Assembly: GCA_011763485.2 (NCBI GenBank)
Contig: JAANSK020278269.1
Coordinates: 1 to 20,736 of the forward strand
DNA length: 20,736 nt
Reading direction: 5' to 3'
From: Isoetes engelmannii
Lineage: Eukaryota; Streptophyta; Lycopodiopsida; Isoetales; Isoetaceae
Made by a program: the position numbers and the translations under genes. Below, in pieces: positions 15,709 to 20,736 of this stretch (positions within the stretch are counted from its first letter, which is position 1; each line of letters begins with the position of its first letter). Under the pieces are notes generated by a model. That model saw nothing but the letters and a program-made list of their open reading frames with translations, made no database searches and had not been told where the DNA came from.

Positions 15709-17510
15709 TGTGCATAGAGAGCTCGCCTTACTGTGGGCCTAGGGCCTTGACCGACGTAGAATAGAGGACTTGTCTCAACCTCAGAGGGACTAACAGTGTG
15801 CAATATCTACCGAGAATCCATAGCAAGCTAGGCTTAATACCTTGCTCGTGGGGGCAAGGTATGGGTTCAACCCCTCCTAGGTGATGCGTCACCTCAATGA
15901 GATTAGGTTGAGTACGAGTGGGGGCAACCCCATCTCTCTAGCTGCCTGTAGTTGGCAAGTATCTCTTGGGAGGAGCAGCCTCCCTGCCTCAGGAGACCAT
16001 GGGAGATGAAACCATGGAGTAGCCCTTTGGGTTGCGTGTCCGGTAAGCTACAGTCGAGAGCCGAAGCTTTTCGGTCTAATCTGCAAAGTGTGCACAGGAG
16101 GGGCGGATGGAGCGGACTACCCAAGCCATTGTTCTATGTCAGCCAACTCCATTGTTATGACTTCTTGCTGCTGTTATTTTGAGGTCCAGACCGTCAGTCA
16201 TACCACATGAGTCAGAGCTTGGGGTAGGAACACCTCTCATTTTGTTGTATGTCTATGGCGTTGTTATAGTTGATGATGGTGCCTCACACTTTGTTGTGAG
16301 TATTTTATATGATTATGTACATGTTGCTTGTGCTAACATTAGACGCTTCCGTAGTGAGATTGGCCTCGGGGAAGTCGGTACAAGGCATGTCCTTCTTCCA
16401 TGTCGCTCTGGAGCACCAGCCAGGTCGACGTGGTAGGGACGGCCTCCCATCAATTATGAAGTCGACGAGAGGGGATCTTCCGACCTATAGGATGGGAGCG
16501 TCGTGGAAGGTAAGGGGACGTCACAAGAACCCTATAAATCCAAATAATTGCGGCCTGTGCATAGAGCTCACCAGGCTGTAGATGTTATGATGTGATTGAG
16601 CACCACATAACGGGCATAATGGTGAAGTAGAGGTGGGGCCTTGCTGAGTGTGGCTACTAGGGCCCCTATAGTGTGTAAGGCTTATAGTCGATCATCGTGT
16701 GTGGGCCGGGTATGGGTCTGACACACCTGGTTCATAGGTGTCGATCTGAAGGATCGTCCTGGGGGGACTCGATAGATGCGGGTGTCATCATGACCTATGG
16801 ATTTTGGGAGTTAAGTCGGATAAGGATGGCGAGCTGCCAAGTGGTGGCCATGTCCTCTAGCGCACCTACGGAACCATTATGCTCTTGGAAGGGACTTGTT
16901 CCATTCTTGTCTCACCGAGTCGGGGGGATGTAACCTGGAGTAGTCTCATAGTGTGGTTCCATGAGATTACGTCTCCGAAAGGCTACAATCACGCCATATC
17001 ATGTCTCAGCCTATCTGCAAAGTATGCATAGGAGGGGTGGATGAAGTGGACTACCCTAGTCAATGTTCTATGCCAGCCAACGCTATTGTCATGATTCCAT
17101 CTATTGCTATCTTGAGGCCCTGACCGTCAATCAACCCCATTAGTCTGAGACCAAGGTAGAAACTTCATTTATGATACATTGGATATGTTATTGAATGTGT
17201 GTTGAGCTTGGTATTGCTGATGGATGGGCCGCCCTTCGAGGTGGCATATTATTTATGTGTATTGTGCTTGTGATAACATGTATGTATGCTTCTGCCGTAT
17301 AGAATGTCCCAAAGAAGGAAGGGAAGGCCAATGAAACCTCTGTATCCTTCACCTCGAACATTTGACCATCACAAGTGTTCCGAGTTAGACGGAGGGTTTT
17401 TTCCAGTGATAATATTGCTGGGAAAGAGGATTTTCCATATCTATACGATGGGAGCATCGTATAGGACTGGGGAGCGTTACAACAGTCCTTAGGGTAAAAC
17501 TTCAGCTGCA
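15709..17510. repeat. Two diverged tandem copies of an 850-950-bp non-coding unit
   Basis: Unit 1 (about 15709-16553) and unit 2 (about 16554-17510) share, in the same order: cctgtgcatagag (15709, 16554), ggtatgggt (15859, 16709), ctgcaaagtgtgcacagg / ctgcaaagtatgcatagg (16081, 17015), the tgttctatg(t/c)cagccaac block (16131, 17065), the gaccgtcagtca / gaccgtcaatca block and gatgggagcgtcgt / gatgggagcatcgt (16491, 17449). Offsets rise from about 845 to 958, showing several indels. There is no motif-bearing reading frame; the small frames at 15903-16933 and 17188-17511 are chance. This could be the internal region of a non-autonomous LTR element whose LTR lies upstream. Confidence 0.7.
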
Positions 17511-17604
17511 TTAGCCCCCACGTTAGGTAGAGAATGTGCCTCCTTATGGTCTCCTGAAATTGTAGGGATTTTCCACGGCAGGAAGGAACTCAATAGCTAG
17601 GGAT

Positions 17605-18800
17605 ATGGATTTCATTTTTCATATGAAAATATTTTGGAACATGTTTGTTGAAGAATCACAGTCCTCCCAGGATATCAATACTATTCTGTTATTCAATGAA
17701 TGCACATGCCAACAGAGTCATGGAGGAATAGCTTGTTACTATAAGACGTCCTTGGCATCCTCAATTTCCTTATGCAAGGCAGATAGACACAGCCGCTATA
17801 TGTGGATATCAGTGCATGACTAACGTGGAAATCTCTTATTTGTGGCAGCTTGTTAATTCCCACATATAGATTCAAACTTTTACCACAGGCATTCAAATGT
17901 GGATAGATTGGTCGAGTAAGATATTCACCTTCTTACGCATGTGTAACTAGAAATAGATAACAGGGATGAGGTGGACTTTGATTATCAACCTCTCTTCCTT
18001 ATAATAAATTGATAACCAAAAGAAGTCCAATGTCAAGTCACTCCGTACATGCTGCAACTTTGGTTGGATTATGATCAAGCCTTGCTCCGCTACTAACTGA
18101 GGAGTTGTTGGAAATTTTGTAGCTTCCCACATCAAAGCAGCATACTCACAAGCTTCTGAGTGGTTCAGAGCGATATTTTGGGCGAATACAGAGGCCTTCA
18201 TGCACATCTGCTTTCCTCTAAATGCATGGTCTGATGATGAATGCAACGGGCTTAAATGGCAACTTAGGCTAGCACTTGACCCCGCTTTTCGTATCCAAGC
18301 AATCAAACAATATAGAGCTTTTTTTGAAGGGAAATTGACCATTTTTCACATTACACATCTTGCTAGAGGATAGTCGAATATTTTTATTGTTGTTTGTGAA
18401 TTTTGTGAAGTCCTTTGTACAGTTCCTACATGGGGGATATTTTCACGTTTACGTATCCCACTAGAGTTTCAAAATATACAGATTGTATGAAACAGTCTCA
18501 GCTTGAATGCCACCATCAAGCCATCCTATCAACAATAGTATGGGAGTGCACCAAGGATCGTCCACTCTGCTCCATATTGCTTTGACTATATATTGATCAA
18601 CTTAAGGAGTGGCTCGCACAACATGGAGATGGAGAGGCTCAGCTTGCTCATCACATCATTAGTTGATATATGCAGATTATGTGGATCCTTTAGCTTACAT
18701 CTATGCGAGTATAGTGCAACATCTAGAGACACTCAGTAGTTTTTTTAAGAATATTGGAATGCGGGTTAATCCCAAGGGATTCATCTATGTATTTTGGATA
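17605..18800 (+). pseudogene. LINE relic 2: APE endonuclease and RT fragments
   Basis: An APE-type endonuclease fragment begins near 17690 and includes HGGIACYYKTSLASSISLCK from 17719, then RYMWISVHD and, after a stop and frameshift, LFVAAC with a later YFP-like and VDRLV-like context to about 17930. A linker region follows at about 18230-18330 (DDECNGLKWQLRLALD then RIQAIKQYRAFFEGK), as found between endonuclease and RT in such elements. RT pieces are RIPLEFQNIQIV near 18453, MGVHQGSSTLLHIA (motif B) from 18540, YIDQLKEWLAQHGDGEAQ from 18589 in another frame, and YADYVDPLA (motif C) from 18669, then LSSFFKNIGMRVNPKG. The RT fingers and motif A are largely deleted. The element is inactive. 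Confidence 0.85.
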
Positions 18801-19141
18801 TGGCATCTACATTCCTAGGGTCCGACAAAACCGCTTATCAATAACAAAAACCTTGTATCGTACATTCCACCAATTATCTCTACATATACACCCATAAAAT
18901 ATTTATGCCTATTGTAAAAGATAAAGTTAAAATCAACTCTCTCTTTTTTTTCTTTATTCTTTTTTGACTGGGGTATGTAGTAGTGCTAGTTGGCCTTTTA
19001 TAAAGGCTAGCATTGGCTGGCTGGCTGGTTCTCTGGTTCCTAGAAGACCATTGCCTCTAGTAAGAGGATGTGCCTTGAGAAGGGCCGTCGTATGTCCCAA
19101 GAGGGATACTGTCTAGTGGCACGACGTTAAAAATGCTCCTC
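18801..19141. other. Probable 3' end of LINE relic 2 plus T-rich spacer
   Basis: Contains T-rich runs (18943-18966), a ggctggctggctgg microsatellite at 19016-19028, and no supported open frame. I cannot fix the 3' end of the LINE on this strand. Confidence 0.35.
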
Positions 19142-19147
19142 CTCCTC

Positions 19148-19510
19148 TTTTTTCTTTTTCTTTTTTTGGAATGACGACAGATTGTATTAAAATATCATAA
19201 TAGATAAGTTACATTAACAAAAGCTGGAACAAAAGCTCAGAGGATAGTCACAACCCATTGGGTAAGGACACGCATGCAATAAGGACACAACCACCCACCT
19301 ATACATAAGTAAGGAACATGCAGATAGACCCCAAAAATTAAATGTCGCTTGGCAGGGGCAAGCAGGAAGCAATGGTAAGCCTTTGTAATTCTCTCTTTTG
19401 CATCATGTAGGATACGAACGACAAGAATATCCATGCCCTTAAACACATCGATATCTGCAGATTCATCAACGAGCTTATTACTGTCAAGGTTTTTTGCCTC
19501 CAAGGCGGGA
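19148..19510 (-). mobile_element. Retroposed sequence with an A-rich tail, minus strand
   Basis: Read on the minus strand, the segment ends with tctgtcgtcattcc and then an A-rich tail with interspersed G (aaaaaaagaaaaagaaaaaa, complement of 19148-19168), typical of a LINE or retroposed transcript. Upstream is an open frame (19503 to 19237, ending in a stop) that reads EAKNLDSNKLVDESADIDVF, then MDILVVRILHDAKERITKAY. The frame has no ATG near its start and I do not recognise the protein. It may be the C-terminus of a retroposed gene or the 3' part of a LINE. No target-site duplication was confirmed. Confidence 0.3.
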
Positions 19511-19768
19511 GTTTTTAGTAATGGGCTTCTTCTGTTCTTTTGGTATTGAGTGCCATGGATCTCTTGTGGTTCCTATGGATGACAAAACTAAATTCAATTC
19601 AATTCCTGTTGTTTGAGTATTAACAAATAGTATCAAACATCAAGAAACATGCAAAATGTCTCCGTCTTTTGCCCTCATAGTGGCCGCGTGTTTAAATATG
19701 TTATATGTACGTCAAAGTCTTAGCCCAACCATTGCTAAAAGCCGGTATGTGCCGAGAACACATACCAT
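19511..19768. other. Intergenic DNA before the long inverted repeat
   Basis: No gene. A small hairpin, ggtatgtg with cacatacc around ccgagaa (19744-19766), immediately precedes the left arm of the long inverted repeat and may be part of its terminus. Confidence 0.4.
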
Positions 19769-20297
19769 TTTCTGTACACATTTCGTATATATTCCATAAA
19801 CATTCCATACATATTCCGTACACATATGACATATTAAACCATTGAAAGTAGCATTTGTGACATCAAAAAATTGAACCATTGAACATATAGCCCCCAGACC
19901 CCCGGTTGTTTTTGCTGATATTTCGTGCAGGGCATCCATCGGTAGGCTCGGACTGTTGGATGTCGATTTCAGGCGATCTTAGCCATCGCTAAGCACGACT
20001 CATTTCTTAGCAAGTTTTATTTAATTATAAGTTCCAAATATGGCACAAAACGAAAGGTTGCGATATGCATTGTATACATATATGTGCGTATGTGTTTGCG
20101 GGTCCTCGCCAACCGCTGGACGCCCTGCATGAATATCAACAAAAACAACTGGAGGGCCTGGGGGGTTAGGTTCAATGGTTCAATTTTTTGATGTCATAAA
20201 TGCTACTTTCAATGGTTTAATATGTCATATGTGTACGGAATGTGTACGAAATGCGTATGGAATATATACGTGAAGTGTAAGAAATGTGTACGAAAAA
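19769..20297. mobile_element. Long inverted-repeat (foldback-like) element, arms about 175-185 bp
   Basis: The left arm (19769-19942) and right arm (20113-20297) are reverse complements with scattered mismatches and a few indels. Shared landmarks include acacatatgacatattaaac, the gaaagtagcattt(g/a)tgacatc block, aattgaaccattgaac, and ttgtttttg(c/t)tgatat. The outer part of each arm is a string of about 11-base units of the form cgtacacattc. The spacer (19943-20112) is unique. Minus-strand frames at 19712-19939 and 20217-20495 come from the two arms and are not genes. No target duplication or family-specific terminus could be identified. Confidence 0.85.
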
Positions 20298-20736
20298 TTT
20301 TGGGGGTCCCTTCGGGGCCAAATGATTAACTTTGCAACATGGAAAACATGTATTACAAATGGAATTGGTAAAAATGGAATTTGCAATAAGTATAATTTTT
20401 TTCTTACCTGCAGTGATGATAAAGATATTTAGTAGTAAACTTGAATTTACAATAAATAATTCAGTAGATCGGTACCTAGTCAAACTTTCACCCAAGCTTG
20501 GCCTACATGTCCTACTTAAAGTAGTCCTAGACTAGGGTGTTTTGAAACTTAATTGACATATCGCGATGTACTCTTACCATGGAAAAGAAAATCTCCGCCC
20601 GAGTAATGAGTGTTCAAAGAACAAGACCAGTCATCCAAAAAAGTCCCTGTAAGGAATGAGGTTTGGATTGGGTCGTATATAGGAAGAAAGTTAAGCTTAT
20701 TGCAAGGAACTAAGATTGCTCCATCGTTGGAAGACA
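20298..20736. other. Intergenic DNA, nothing recognised
   Basis: AT-rich to the end of the window, with no motif-bearing open frame, repeat or RNA structure that I can support. Confidence 0.5.

Noticed and set aside
17947-18342. 131-codon minus-strand open frame
   Set aside because: The plus strand here reads as the LINE endonuclease-to-RT linker (DDECNGLKWQLRLALD). The minus frame is its shadow.

Overview
This window looks like nuclear intergenic DNA from a repeat-rich land-plant genome. The grounds are AT-rich non-coding sequence, plant-type LINE relics (APE endonuclease plus reverse transcriptase), a PIF/Harbinger (Tourist-like) MITE with a TAA target duplication, LTR-retrotransposon-like promoter and primer-site signals, and a broken fragment resembling plant inositol-tetrakisphosphate kinase. 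The lineage cannot be fixed from sequence alone. I see no bacterial operon, CRISPR array or rRNA, and no intact protein-coding gene. Almost all open frames are short and look like chance frames or shadows of decayed transposons.

Layout, left to right. Bases 1-1100 hold nothing recognisable except an A(22) tract. At 1111-1378 a 134-bp unit is duplicated in tandem, each copy carrying an 18-bp perfect palindrome, followed by a tRNA-like antisense A-box/B-box remnant at 1445-1530. Bases 1611-2610 are a minisatellite built from the decamer NNTTCTAGAN, grading into an alternating two-type repeat of about 100-130 bp. Between 2831 and 4951 several short blocks have splice-site borders and mutually compatible reading phases. 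They may be part of an unrecognised spliced gene or its pseudogene. A tRNA-iMet primer-binding-site-like sequence lies among them at 3656. A complete MITE occupies 5851-6396.

Bases 7044-8110 contain short and degenerate tandem repeats. A badly decayed LINE (RT motif A, motif B, thumb, FIWGG block) spans about 9603-10700 on the plus strand. Directly after it comes a dense run of unrelated local tandem duplications (periods of 55, 58, 82, 109, 33, 55 and 195 bp) to about 12765.

Bases 13696-14578 form the most unusual structure. A 27-bp perfect inverted repeat encloses short direct duplications and a translated segment resembling the N-terminal part of ITPK, and it is immediately followed by a GC-rich palindrome with 40-bp arms. 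Next is an LTR-like segment (about 14892-15593) with a terminal hairpin, duplicated upstream modules and a TATA box, then two diverged tandem copies of an 850-950-bp non-coding unit (about 15709-17510).

A second LINE relic on the plus strand (17605-18800) keeps pieces of the APE endonuclease and the RT, with the YADD motif altered to YADY. A minus-strand A-rich-tailed sequence follows (19148-19510), then a long inverted repeat with arms of about 175-185 bp (19769-20297). The rest of the window is featureless.

Nothing here functions as a gene system. The interest lies in the nested repeats, the possible gene-fragment capture, and the inverted repeats that could form double-stranded RNA if transcribed. 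All family calls were made by eye from motifs. No database search was run.
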